DNA from: Pleurotus ostreatus/Saccharomyces cerevisiae fusant
Taxonomy: Eukaryota; Opisthokonta
Direction: 5' to 3'
Assembly: GCA_024196135.1 (NCBI GenBank)
Contig: JAMQCK010000032.1
Coordinates: forward strand, 89,199 to 153,198
Length of the DNA stretch: 64,000 nt
Both the position numbers and the translations under genes were made by a program. Below the pieces are notes generated by a model. The model was not told the origin of the DNA and made no database searches. It saw only the letters and a program-made list of their open reading frames with translations. Positions 45,843 to 59,018 of this stretch are shown here, piece after piece. Position 1 is the stretch's first letter. The number at the start of each line of letters is the position of its first letter.

Positions 45843-48527
45843 ACGCCTGGTACGCCGCCCAAACCGTGAGCGCCAAACCAGGTAGCTGCACATAATGATA
45901 CGCCGGACGGGCGTCGTAGTGTCCAACAACGCTGGTTAGGTGGCCTAGAAAGTCGGTCCAAGTCGCCAAGCACATAAGCACCGCCCCTAGTCGGTACTGC
46001 CCTGCGAACCTGCGCACTGAATGACGGAGCAGGCCTTGTCGCAGATGACCGGCCCAGAAGAACGTGTTCATCATATGGCCGAAGACGATGGTGAAGGACG
46101 ACCAGTTGGGCTTGTGCGCCTCGTCAGGAGTAGGATGCAGGGCTTGAAGGAAGGGGGTATCGCGCATGAGCAGGGAGAGCAGGAGACTGCCAGCTAAGAG
46201 CTGTGAATGACGATTCGTGAGTATCGCGTGGAATAAGTCCAGTCTAGAGCTTACCCCAAGCGTCGCCTTGTCCCCCATCACATGCTTGTCCAGCCTCACA
46301 CTCGCGCGTTCCCTATGCGCCGCGGGCACCTGCTTCGCAGTCGGAATCCACCTCTTCAATCCCTTGCCGTCTCTCCAGCCGAACTCCCATCGATAGATCG
46401 CCTTTGCCATCAAGAATGGGAGCAGAAGCTCCGGAGTATACATCAAGGCGTGGATCCACCAATTCTCTGGGTCACCCATCGTGTCGGTGACGACGCTATC
46501 CACATAGCTGACGACGCCCGCTGCAATGAGCATCTCCGTGGCGTGGATGCTGATAGTAACGGTCGACGAGCATTTGTACCAGTAAGTGAAGTCGAAGAGG
46601 AAGACGGCGAGGTAGCAGAGGGCGCTAGAAGGAAACATGGTCAGCCAGCCGTGGCGGTGTGGAAGTATTGCTACTTACGATAGCACGGTCAGCGCGATCC
46701 TCAATCTCGGCCTCGCGTCCTCCCTCGAGTAATGGCCCCGAACACTGTTCCACAACTCGGCGTTGTCGTGCGCCATGACCTGCACATACTCGCTCTCGTT
46801 TGTGAGCGGCGGCGACTGCCATGTCATGAGCGTCGCGAGCGCAGAGCGACCAGGAGTTTCGCCAGAGAAGTCGACATGAAGAGTGATGTCCATGAACTCG
46901 GGAGCGGGGGTCGCGTCAATAGGGCTCTCGTCGCCTTCTGACCGCGCTGAGTCAGTCTCGCATTTCTGTCGGACAACTGGTACAGGAATGATATCCTGAG
47001 ACCTGGTGTATCAGCAAGCTGCGAAGGCGAATGCTTAGGCATGGGCGCACTCTTGGTCCGGCTATTGAGTTGCGTATGTCGATGTAGGGAGCATACCGCC
47101 ATTCCGACTGCTCGGTATCTTTGAACTCAACGTACGCCTCGAAATGTCCGTTGTTGGCGAATGAGCGGTCGCAAAAGGGCCACACGGGTTGGAAGGACAT
47201 GCGGTTCATCGAGCACTGCAGAGACTGAGTGAATTGGAAGACTACAGCATCAGTATTTGACTGACCGGGTCGTTGGCGAGGTTCGCATGCCTCTCCGCAT
47301 AGCCCTTCTTCTGATACACGGGGTCGCTATCAACGATGCGAAGCTGAGCCCTGAACGAAAACCATTGATAGCATGAGTAAACGCGTTAAGGATGGCGTGA
47401 AGCACTAGCACTCACCGTGTCACGATGTGAGGGTGCTTTTTGTAAGGAGGTTCGGGGGTTATCGAGAGCGCGACGGTTCTCTCCCCCGCTTCGCTGTTTA
47501 CAACTGCAGGTTCTTCGCTTGCGGCATTCCTGACCTCGTCCTTCCCGTCGGTGTCGTCATTGGTCACTGCACCGTCGTCGTTCTTCGTGCGGTTTGCGCC
47601 GCCACACGGATCGTTCACTTCGTGGAAGCGGACCATTGGAACGGTGATAGAGAACGACTCGAAGGCGAGGTCCTCGACGCTCTTCTCCCCGGCATCCTCG
47701 GCGCCTAACGGGAATCTGGTATATCTATGTTAATGATGGTAGGTACGCGGTAGAGAAAGTACTCACGGCCAGGCTCTCGTCGGACGAGCGAGTGCCACTG
47801 ATCTGGGTTTCCACGACGAATAATTGGAGACTTGCGCCGAAGGCGACGAAGGGATGACCATGAAGGTCGCACGCAAGTCCGTGGCAGTCAAATTCGGCGT
47901 CAAACTAGCGGAGAGATGCCAGTAAGCCCCAGGCGTACTCGAGCTGATTGCACGCATTCCCACTCACAATCTAGCCGTCGGAATACGCAGGGGTATCGCT
48001 GTCGTGCGCCCCCTATCCGACAGCCGCGCATCCTTGAACACGACGTCAGAGAAAAGCGGCGCCTCAAGCAGCCTAGAGTCCTGCGTCTTCCTCAGGAAGT
48101 TGTGCACCGGGTTCCCCGACGTCCAGGCCTGGAAGTCAAGCATATCGCCCAGCACGTTCGCAATGCCTTCAAGACCGGGCGGCTCCGCAGGGTTGTTCTC
48201 CAAGTATGCCGCCTCCTCCTCCTCCGGCGCCCTCAGCCACACCGAAAGGACGACGTCGAAGGTGGCGTCCGAATCGATGAGGGGGCGGACGGCTTCACCG
48301 ACCGAGGTTTCGTTGTAGTGCAAGTCCTTGTAAGGATACCGGTGGGAGTCGACGACGCTCGCGGCCTTGGAAAGCAGGAGGTATGAGACGTAGGCGCCAA
48401 GAGCAGTGACAGCAGCGGCCATTAGCGCAGCGAGGGTATAACATAGGCACTTGCAGGGGCTTCCTGGCCTGCGGCGGCGAGAGATTCCAGGATCCAAGAC
48501 CGGAGGGCCGTCTATTTTCTGGGACAT
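45793..48527 (-). CDS. Large multi-pass membrane protein, function unknown
   Basis: Read as one gene of about eight exons. ATG 48527 (MSQKIDGPPVLDPGISRRRR) gives a basic cytosolic tail, then one hydrophobic segment (LAALMAAAVTALGAYVSYLL). A long non-cytosolic region follows: NETSVGEAVRPLIDSDATF, APLFSDVVFKDARLSDRGRT, a Thr/Asp-rich stretch with NxT sites, MSFQPVWPFCDRSFANNGHF, and a beta-rich block with DITLHVDFSGETPGRSALAT. The last third has several membrane helices (ALCYLAVFLFDFTYWYKC, LLAGSLLLSLLM, YVQLPGLALTVWAAYQAF) and ends VDDVTEDEE. One lumenal domain plus C-terminal helices is reminiscent of CLPTM1-type proteins, but I cannot assign it. A split into two genes is possible but not needed. 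Confidence 0.6.
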
Positions 48528-48865
48528 GATGACGGTCGGGAACAAGCTGCAAAACTGGATACAAGGGGCAATACGTGTTATTTCGAGCAGCCGCCGCATT
48601 TATATTGACTTCCAGCCACTGCTTGCCCCTTGATTTGATTGGCGCCCAATGGGCCTCGGCGCTTACTCTTCGCGCCTAAGTGCTACCGCGAAGTCGACGG
48701 CAGGAAACTTAAGGAGGACGTGCAACCTCTCCTGGCAGAGGAAGAGTGCGATGTCATATGAGGCACTGTCGGGCGAGCAAATGTTTGGCCTTAATCACAT
48801 AAATCTTGCTACACAATACAACCGGCGCATCGTCGTCATGCCCGTACAGACTCAATCGACTTCCC
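48528..48865. other. Intergenic, membrane-protein promoter and shp1 3' flank
   Basis: About 340 bp. I see no gene or repeat. Confidence 0.4.
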
Positions 48866-50404
48866 CTACACCCATCTCTGCACGATGACACTGTTCTGCA
48901 AACCCGCGTCCGTGATCGTCGCCTTGTCGTCGTCCAGCGTGCGATTGGGGAAGGTGGTGCCGATGGTGTAGGGCCTCGTCAGGTTTTCAGGGCGCGAGCT
49001 GGTGGCCTCATCAGTCTGAGTGCCCTGTAGCTCACGCAAGTCCACTCACGCATTGATGTAGTTACGGATATCACCAACAGTGTGCGTTAAGTTCATGCGA
49101 GCAACCATACTGAAGAATGGCAGTCAGACCATCCGCCATCACCACGAATGAATCGCACTCACCGAGTGCCATCCGCAAGCCTGATCTGGATGCTCGTCGT
49201 CGGCGCGGTCTGATCGACCTCGAACTTGGTGTTGATGCTCGCTACGCCACGGTCCTCAGAGGAAGGTGCGGGCGCTGCCATGGTCGAGGGCCCAGGGAAT
49301 CCACCGGGCATGGGGCTGGTAGCGCCACTGCCGCTCGGGGAGCTGACCTCGGGCACTGGCGCACCCAGGCGGTGGCCAGAGCCGCCGAACGCGCGGCGGG
49401 TAGGTACGTAGGACTCCTCGGTGCGCTTCGCAACGCGGAGCTCGACCGGCTGGCCAGGGAGAACATTCAGGATGTGCGGCGGGGCACGGCTGAGGGGCAG
49501 GTCAGTACGAGTTCGCGACGACTCGCGGGAGACGCACCCCTGGTTGATCTCCGCGAGCGTCTGCGAATGCTGGGGGTCATCGTAGCGGAATAGATCTCCA
49601 TCCTCGATCGTGAAGCCCTCGCGCCAGAACGTGATGTGTCGGATCGCAGTCTCCTCAGCCTCGTCCGCTGCATTGGGATCGGGCACGAACGTGCTCTCGA
49701 CCTCGTCGCTGCCCAGTGTGTGTCCTCCGCCGAAGAACGCACTGCTTCGCGAGTGCTCCTCGGGCGCAGGAGGGGGCCCGGCTCTGGAAGTACAAGTCAG
49801 ATCGGGATGATGCGCGGGGTGGATGGCGGGCATGCTCACTCAGCAGCACGGCGGAGAAGATCGCGAACCATGTCGCCTCCCGGAATGTTGGGCCCGCCGC
49901 CTTGCGCGGGGTTCTGCACAGAGATACCGCTAGGAGCATGTTAGATGGGACATCGTGGCAAAGCGGCGGACCACACACCTGCGCTCGCCACCAGCGAACC
50001 AGCTCTCGGCCTCTGGCGGGCCCTCGTCGTCCGAGTCGTCATCCTCATCGTTGTGCGGGATACGGCCTACGCCACCTCGTGGGGGTGCAGGACCTCCACC
50101 TCCGCCTCCGCCGCTGAATCCGCCGCCACCGACTAGATCGCGGAAGGTGTGGATGCCACCCCTGCCGCTGCTACTAGGAGTGCTACTACCACTCCCGCCA
50201 CCCGAGCCGCTACTTCTGCAAGCACCGTCGTCAGCTTCGAGGGCGCAGATGTGAGATCGTCACTGACCCCCACGCTCCAACGCGTCCAACTCGTGGACCC
50301 GAGGATGATCTTGCGGCTGCGGGTCGTGCCCATTCCGCTGGAAGAGGTTCGGCAGCGCCACCGCCAAGTGTTCGTCCTACGTTGTCGTTGCTGTCGCCGG
50401 ACAT
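48866..50404 (-). CDS. shp1: Shp1/p47 (NSFL1-type) UBX cofactor of Cdc48
   Basis: Adaptor that links the Cdc48/p97 ATPase to ubiquitinated or membrane-fusion clients. Start ATG 50404 ([20 protein letters not shown]) leads to [11 protein letters not shown] and [10 protein letters not shown], then a Gly/Ser-rich part with [17 protein letters not shown] and an acidic [19 protein letters not shown]. The SEP domain is clear ([28 protein letters not shown]), followed by [20 protein letters not shown] and a UBX domain ([43 protein letters not shown]) ending at 48868. At least seven exons. The UBA domain found at the N terminus of p47 and yeast Shp1 is not seen and may be lost or lie in an upstream exon. 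Confidence 0.9.
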
Positions 50405-51037
50405 GTTGAGTGAAGGTAGAGAGCAAAGATGAACGCGTCTTCATGGTCAAGACCTTTCATTACGCGTCGCTCGGCAACAGCCGAGAAACAATCTGAAGGT
50501 AGCAAATATTTGTGCCTTTTCAAGGCCTATTCTCCGCCATCCCACCTCATTTCCCCGCTCTTGGACAGTGCTATACCTCATTCGCGACGTGCACCCGTAG
50601 ACGCGCTGTTTCTGTGCTTGGTTCAGAAACCATGTCTGACTGGCACATTGACACTGGTCGGGCGAGTGGCGAAGTCCGGGCGCATTATACCACATCTGAC
50701 TCTGTACAATAAACACAAAGGAACGTCGTATGTATATACTGCCAGACTGGTCATCGATAGCGAGAGCAGGAGAAAGAAGAAAGGTCGCTCTAAAGTACAA
50801 TCGAAAGCATGTAAGTTTGAGTCCATGAGCAAAAATCGTGCACAGCTGAACAGTATCCTAGACTGGTGAGCTCGACCTGCCACACTCCATGTACGCGAGG
50901 GTGGTAGACAGGATCCGAGGTAGGTAGACGGCCATTATTCAAAGGGTCCCATAGTTATGTACATAAATACCACGCCTGGTCAGGCATCAGGGCGACCGTC
51001 AGCGGCTCGCTCGAACCGCGCGGACGCACCCTTAGCG
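50405..51037. other. Intergenic, shp1 promoter and cch1 3' flank
   Basis: About 630 bp. Nothing coding is convincing; small open frames look random. Confidence 0.4.
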
Positions 51038-54000
51038 CTATCGCTTCTCTTCCTCCTCCTCGGCGGCTTCGTCAAGCATATCTGGTGCAAGCTTAGCAAG
51101 ATGATCACACACGACGCAAAGGAGCACTCACCGCCCCACATCGAGTTCTGCATCGCACTAATCACCCCTTGCGGATCCTCGTCTACAGACACAGAGTCGC
51201 GCGTTAGGTAGCCCAGGTCACCCGACAAGAAGCTTGTATCGCTGGTCCGCCGTGGTCCGCCGCGACTGCGCTGCAAGCCTGGCCCGCCCTCCAACGCCAG
51301 AGACACGTCAGGCGTTGCGCTGAACGTGCTCTGCCGGTCGGATATGCTCCACCGGCCATCGAGCGCCCCCGAACCAAAGCGCGGGTCCTGCACGCTGTTG
51401 AACTGTCTTTGGCTGGGGCTTGGGCTGCCTGGCGTATCTTGCAGAGCGGACGCGATATCGCGCGAGGAACTTGGCGGTGTGGTGGGCAGGGTGTCGACAA
51501 CGATGGACGGGATGTCTGGCAGTGGTCAGCAGATCGTGGCGAGCGGGGACAGATGAACGTACCCTGCTGCGAATACCGCTCGGCTTGCAGTTGTCGCTTG
51601 TGCGCCAAGAAGCGTCGTCTGTACGTGATTGTCTTTAACAAAGACCGAACGCGGTCTAAGTTGACAAGGTCGGTGACCAGCTTGTTGGTCTCGGTCCGCT
51701 TGACGAGATCCTTCAGACTGCCCGATCGTCAGTCGTTGGCCCAAGACATAAAAGACCCAGACGTACACCAAAGCCTCCCTGTCGACGATCAACTTGTGGT
51801 GCGCAAGCAGCAGCAGCATATCCGTGAAGGATATGCCCCGTCCATGGTGCGATATGCTCGCCTCGTGATACAGTCGACTGTAGATCACCCGTCTCCTCCG
51901 GATCGCCGCGTAGTCAATCTCGTTCAGAACCTTGTTGAGCTTGCCTATGTCGATGCCGTCCACTACGAGCGACGGCCAGGCGTATTCCGAGTTCGACGAT
52001 TCCTTGGCGGCGTTGATGATGTTGGGGATGCTGTACTGCTGAGGGTAGATGCGGACCTCGAAGATGCCACTAAGTTTCTGCGTGGGTGTCAGCCAAGCAG
52101 GACGAGCACCGTCAATTCAGACGTACCCCGAAGAATGGAACGAAGTTCTGCTTCTCCAGGTACCCTGTCTTCGGATTCGAGTACTGCGCCCAAATCTTCT
52201 TGAACGCTCGCATCTCCTCACGAGTGACCGACTTGGCGCCGCCGGTCGTAGTCTGGAAAACGTACGAAAAGTTCTCGACGACCACACCAGTGAACATGTT
52301 CAGGAAGATATACTAGGGAAGTAATCAGTAATTGCAGCCAGTCGCGATTCGAACTGACGACATACCATGCTCAACAGGTTCCACGCGATGAATAGTACGA
52401 ACGCCCATCCCACACTGCCGCAGTCGGATTCGCCCTCGGAGCCGGAATTCGTACATCGCGGATACACGACAGCGCTGAGGCAGACTGTTAGCGGGCTATC
52501 CAAGCGCATAATCATAGTGCTCACTAGTCGTGCATGTACTGATTCCAGCCCTCTCCTGTACTCATGAAGGCGAGCATAACGAGCGCGGTTCCTACCGACG
52601 TGTAGTTCTGATCCCGGTTCTCACCAGATCCCCACTTCGTCATACTGAACACCTCGACGAAGAGGATGGCGAAGAAGATGAACAGGATGAACCAGAGACC
52701 CAAGAGGCTCAGGATAACAGGCAGACTCGAGCTGGGCAACCAGTCAGTAAATTGACCACGTACGGGTGTAATGGCACTCACACAGCGGTCTTGAACAACT
52801 TGTTGAGACTGTTGGTTCTCTGCACGAGCTTGAAGGCGATGCTGACAAGAAAGAGCTTCTGCAGTTGCTGCGTGACGAAACCGCTCTCCCCGAAGCGGAC
52901 GATGAGCGTGGTGATGAAGCTGCCAACGGCGACGATGATGTCGAAGATGTTCCATCCGTTGGCACGGAAGCTCAGCCATCCCAGACCGATGAAGCGGACA
53001 AGCACGTCGATGATATAGATGAAGGTGATGGCCAGGAAAAAGTCGTCTACAAATTGTCAGTCCGCGTGCAACGCGACCATGGGCGATATAGACTTACTTC
53101 GGATGGTATCCGTGACATTGGCGCGCGTGTAGCTCTGCGTCCTGGTGCTTGCTCAGAAGGATGTCGGGAAGTAGCGATATGTTCACTCACATCAAGGCAA
53201 CGATGTGGAGAAAGAAGAGAAATGTCATCGATCTCGACCACCATCCATGCTTCTGAGTGGCCCTGTCGAAGCACCATCGACGGACGGCCCATGAAGGAGG
53301 TTTCTTCGGTCGTTTTGAAGGTCGCTGACGCTTGAAGAGCTTCTGCAAGTCGATCCATTCCCTTTGGGGCTTCGTCAGGAAGGCCGACCCGGTCTTCGAA
53401 CTGAAGTTGCCGATGATGATACTGTAGAGCGATAGGATCAGTATACGACCACAATGCAGGCGACATTCAGCTTACCTGACGAAGAGGGTTAAAATCACGA
53501 CACCGCCGAGAAGGTTGTAGATAACGAAGAAAAGAGCGTTGACCTGCGACGCGTTGGTCTGCGGTTGGGAGTTCTCTCCAGTGATGCTCATGGCCACGCC
53601 CATGACGTCCGTCCATCCCTCGAGCGACACAATCTCGAAGAGAATGAGAAGGGACGCCGAGAACGAGTCGAAGGAGAACACTGTCGATGGTGCCGGGTTG
53701 TCCCAAGACCGTGGTGCTAGGAAGCCGAACGAATCTCCCACCGCCGTCGTTGTGTACTCGCCGATGCAGTCCGCCATGCCGTCCACATCCTCGTCGTTGC
53801 AGGTGTTCATCTTCCCGGAGAACATGTTGAGACCCCACACGGCGTACGGGATCATGTACAGAATAGCAAGGACGGCAGCGTCGAAGATACGTGTTGCGCC
53901 AGAGATGATCAAGCTCTGGAACGTGCTTCGCATCTTCTCGATGAGCGTCACTAATCGTAATACCCGCAGCGCTTTCAGCGAGCGCGTGAAGCGAGATAGG

Positions 54001-57000
54001 CCTCCTATGAAGATGAGCCCGGTGATGACGTTGAGCAGCACCCCAATCATGATGAAAAAGTCCAGGATGTTCCAGATGCTCCGGATGTAGGCGTTGGGCG
54101 TGAAGAGAAAGCCGTCCGCGATGATCTTGACGCAGAACTCGATTACGAGTGTGAAGCCGAAGGCAGCCTCGCAAATGTCGAACCAGCTGCCGCGGATCTG
54201 CCCATTGATCGCGTAGTAGTCGCGTCGGTATAGCGGCGTGGCTACAATCTCCACCGCAATACCACCGGCTACCGCCAGCAGCAGTATGAGCTGAAAGATT
54301 GGATGGGCTATAGGCGATGGCGATTGGCCGAATATGCGCTCCCCATTGGCTGGCTCCACGACTTTCTGACACCACCGTCGCAGAGGATTCTTTTGCGAGA
54401 ACAGCCAGAAGGTTTTATCGTACGTCGGATGGTCACGAATGAAATCGGCCTTCTGGGCTTTGCGTTCGTACAGTGCGTCGTTGATATCCTCAGCCGCAGT
54501 GTTATCCGTATTGACCGCTGCGAGAAGCTCGCTGAAGAAGTCTTCAGCAAGGTGACGCTCAACCGAGGCAAGTGGACGCACAGATGTCGCTCGGCTTCGT
54601 CGTCCTGCTCATTCAGCGCGGCGAGGGTCTCGGAGCGCGCGTGCTTCAAGGTTGACATGGGCACATCGTTGGATGCGGTATCTCCCGCGAAGAGCCTCTG
54701 GAGGGCTGACAGCGACTTGGAGGGGTAGTGCTTCTTGCCTCGTATGCTACCTTTGATGCTTCTGTCCTACATGAGACCTTCGTCAGATTGGTTGTGCATG
54801 AAGAATGTAGGGATGCGCACCATGACCGAACGGGTATCCGACGTGCCAACCGTGTAGTCTTGCACAAGCGCCTTTTGCATCGGCAGTACAAGGTTTGATG
54901 GCAGATTCTCGACCTTCACTTTGACGGGGTTCGCCCTAACCCATCGGTACGGATTGAGTCGTCGGAACCAGCTCGCTTGATGTCGCTCGGGTTGGTGACT
55001 GGCCCAGTAATTGGATGCCTGCTTGCTCAACTTGGCCTCTTCAGCGACGTCGAAGTTCTCATTGATGACGGCGATGAACATCTGCAGTATGATAACTTTA
55101 TGCCTCTGAGCGCTGTCCTCTGACGACGAAGGAGATGCATGGACGTACAGTTTGCAAAAAGTAGCCACACCGTCACGAATAGCGCGACGACCGCCGCTTG
55201 TCCAAGAGGCATCTCCGAGTCCGTCGCAGTATAAAGCACATCCGTCCAGTTCTCGCTGGAGAAGACTTGGTAGATTCCCAAGAACGCGTTGAAAAGCTGG
55301 CCGAAGTTGATGGTGTTATCTCCTGGTACGTCTCCGCGCAGCAGCTGCAGCGCGAATAGTGCCGCAATGAAGTTGACCAGGATGAGAAACAACGTCATGT
55401 TCGCCAAACCATACATGTTTCCGAATACAGCGAGCTACGAGATGCGTCAGTCGCTTCTTGTCACTTGAAATCGCTTGGCCACGTACCAGTAAAGGCTTCA
55501 TCCTGGGCACGACCAGAATCACCCGGTAGAACCGCATCAGCTGCACGATCGTGAACCACGGATACAATGCGCTATTATGGATTGCCGGGATCTGAATGAT
55601 CGTTGAAACCACCGCGATCGCCGTGTCAAGCCAGTTCTGTCCGTGGCGGAAGAAATCGCGCCAGTCCGGTAGAGTCGCCAGCACGCGCAGACCAATCTCC
55701 ACGTCGAACGCGATGGTGATGCCCAGCTCGCCATAGTAGAGCACCTGCGAGTGCGCTTCTCCAGCCTCTGTTGTACGTGATGCTTGCAGGATGAGGGAGG
55801 CGAGAGCGAGGAGAACCCATACATATCGAGTATATTCGTAGATAGTCTTCGCCGGGTTGGTCATGCGGCCTCGGCGGCCTTCACGGCCTGCCCAGCCGTC
55901 CTCATCATCGTCGGCGATTGGGCGAAGGCTGCAGCAGTATCAGAATCCATTCGCCCACGATCAGGAGTTCTGCAGGATGAGAACTTACGGTGCTGCGCCA
56001 AAAGCTGAATGCTTTGTCTCCTTCCTGATAGCAGCGAACGTGTTCGTGATAACGGCGACGAAGAGATTGATGAGCCAGAAGTTGAGGACGATGACGCAGA
56101 TGATGAAGAAGAAGCACGACACGAAGTACTCCGAGTCAATCATGTTGTACATGAGCGGGGTCCACTGCGCATATACGTCGTTAGCTGAGAGTGTATGCCG
56201 AGCCAGAGGCAGAAGAAATACGCACGCCATTCGCCGACGCCACGATCGTGACCTGCAGCGCCGCATAGTATATGGTGTCAAAGCTCTCGATGTTGCTGTA
56301 GGGGTTGTGATCGGATTCCTAGCAGACATGTTGAACGAAAGAAGGCGGATAGCGGGGGCCTTCGCACATACCCGACATATCTGTCCGAGAGGACACACGT
56401 AGCCCTTCACCGTGTTCGAATGTTGGCCATCCTGCATTATATAGGGAACCTCGTTGAGGGTGTCCGGATCAACGTAACCCCCACATGTCGTATCGTCTAG
56501 TTGCATTTCGTCTTCACCGAGAACCGGCTGAAGATAGCATGCGCGCCGCAAAGACCCGCTGAACGACTGAACGCCAATAATTCTGACTCCGTGTTAGTAT
56601 GGTTCAATCTCACGATTGACAGCCACCCACGAAAAGAGCATGCCCGCGAAAAGTACAAAGTACGCCACGCTGGTCAGCAGCGGACGTGCGGTCTTGAGTG
56701 AGTGCATGATAGTCTGTCGCAGGGATCAGCATGCAAGCAAAAATCTCGACGCATAACTGACCGTGGTACCCGACGTGATAGCCAGCAGCCTGGCCGTCCT
56801 GATCACGCTCAGGGCGCGGAATATTCCAATATGGTGCTCCCCGCGCTCCAAGCCCAGCATCGCCAACAAGAACGAAACCCAGAAGCCAACGATGGCCAGC
56901 ATGTCGATTCGGTTCCAGCTCTGTCGAAGGTATGGCAGGTTCCTGTACGTCTTCTCGTGCGCGACGGTGACACTAAGGCGAAAGGGCAAGGATATGGCAT

Positions 57001-58660
57001 CGGACTCCTTCTTGAAGAACTTGGGCTCGCGAAAGCCCTGCGCGACGGCCTTGATCTTCTCCGCCACGGGCGTGGTAGTGGTGACGCCCGCTTCTTCTGG
57101 CTTATTCCGAGACTGGGGTCCATCTATCTCGGCCGGGTGTTGCGACTCTATCGACGTCCCGGCTGCAAGAGCGAATGGACGCGCGAGATTGCGGTTCAAC
57201 CGTTTGATTCGTTGCGTGATCGAAAGTCCCCGAGTCAGAGGTCCATGGGATTGGTGTTGGGAGGCGATGGAGTTTGCTCGCGCGAGAGCAGCAAGGTTGC
57301 TTGTTGGCGCAACGGGTTGTGGTTCGTCAGACGTGAAGGGGGATGTGAACAAGGATGATGTGGGGATTTCGGGGTCGAGAAGGAAGCCAGAGACGCATAT
57401 GCGTGCAAAGGCTTCGACGGTATAGAAGACGAAGAGACCGAAGAGGGCGTAATCCTCCCATGAATGGAAGTAACCGGTGACGGGAGCAGGACCGTCGTCG
57501 TCGTCGCTTAAGGTGAGGGAGCGGGAGGCTTGGATTGTGAGGACCACAGCGTTGATGATAATGAGAAGGAGGATGAATGGCTCGGTCCACCTGCAACAGC
57601 GACGCGTGAGTGGAGGTTCAGCACAGTTGGTAGGTCACGCACGGGTACACGAGCATGCGATATAGATTGAGCCGCAGCTGGCTATCAGTCCCGAGGAATC
57701 CCAACGTCCGTCCGCGGATCGGCAGCGCCTTTGTAAGGTCGGGCATCTGGTCGTCGTACGCATCGTCCTGTTCCTGCTTCTGATGCGCTGCCGACGCAGG
57801 CTCGTCTCCATTCCCATCGGGGAGGCGTATTTGGCTCTCCAAGCCTTGGCCTGCCAGATTGACGACACGGAGCGAGGCGCGACGCAGGTTACGCGACACA
57901 GATTTGATCGCGGTCCCCGTCTTCCTAAGCGGCGAAGGCGACACGCTATAGCGCACCGTACGTCTTTGCGCGCGTGGCGTGGAGCCGGAGGCCTCGGTGT
58001 CCCATCCTGCTCCTGACGCGTTCGCGGCCAGCCCTGCTTCGTCGTCCTCTCGCTGGCCGTCCATAATGAGGGACGCGGTGGACGCGGCCGAGTTGGCCGT
58101 CGTGTACGTGCTGTCGCGATCGCGTTGCAGCGGATACCCGCCGTACGTCGTGCCGTGGAAGAACGTAGGGTCATCCGTGGGTGAGTAGAAGGGCACCTCG
58201 CTGAAGCCGTACGAAGGGGCTGTGCCAGGGCCGGTGATGCTCGAGTCGGCGGGGATGTCAATGTGCAGGGGATCATCTTGCGTCGTGGCATGTAGGGGAT
58301 CCTGTCCCCTGACCTCCGAGCGGCCCCAGCTGCGACGGCGGGTCACTTTGGCACCGGCGTCGTCGGGTATTAGGGCGGGGGACGATGGCGCACTCGCAGC
58401 GATGCCAGCGGCGGTGCCCGTGAGATCGACGGCTGAGGTGGAGGATGCGCGCGACGGTGTAGGGTGACGAGGGGATGCCTCCATATACTCTCTCTTAGCC
58501 TTCCCCGACGTGCCGACGTTCCCTGAGGTCTTCAGCGGGCGGGGGAGATGTGGGGAAACGACCGGCGTTACGGGCGCTAAATGTATGAGATCAAGGGTTT
58601 CGAACCTTTGTTTGTACACTTCCCAAGCCTGTTTGGCCACCGAATCGTCACTTACTGGTC
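51038..58660 (-). CDS. cch1: Cch1 high-affinity calcium channel, four-domain pore subunit
   Basis: Voltage-gated-channel homologue that imports Ca2+ across the plasma membrane with Mid1 during stress or mating. All four domains are present. Domain [40 protein letters not shown], pore [18 protein letters not shown]. Domain [15 protein letters not shown] S1, [19 protein letters not shown], pore [19 protein letters not shown]. Domain [43 protein letters not shown], pore [20 protein letters not shown]. Domain [22 protein letters not shown], pore [14 protein letters not shown]. The C-terminal tail has [17 protein letters not shown] and a Ser-rich region, ending [10 protein letters not shown] at 51040. 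More than 25 exons, roughly 2000 residues. The N terminus is uncertain: the open frame near 58640 begins at GTG, so the first coding exon is further upstream, beyond about 58660. Confidence 0.92.
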
Positions 58661-59018
58661 AAACATCGACGCCCAACGTAAGAAAACTTCCTAAATGCAG
58701 CACTCACAAAGAATACATACATACGAACATGACCGGCATATTTCCTGGGCATTCGACAACACGAGTTCAAAGCAGTACGAAAGCGGTTTGCGTCACCGTG
58801 AATGTGTCTATAATGTTTTCAAGGTAGCGCTGTCCAAGAAGGGCGAAGGAGACAGCGCTACAACGATTCGTACGGTAGGGTAGAATGAAGCATATGTGCG
58901 GTCCTTCGAGCGTCGGCTCAAAACGTTCGCTATAACATCCACGGCATCGCCCAAGGAAATCGAAAGGGGCTGTAGTCGCATGATAATGTACTTCAGAGTT
59001 CTCCCACTGAGCCCAAGT
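58661..59018. other. Intergenic or cch1 5' region
   Basis: About 360 bp between cch1 and the 3' end of copy 7. It probably holds the first cch1 exon or leader; I could not fix the splice junction. Confidence 0.35.

Noticed and set aside
58638..58640. GTG start for cch1
   Set aside because: Nuclear genes rarely use GTG; a splice acceptor-like CAG lies just upstream, so the real start is in an earlier exon.
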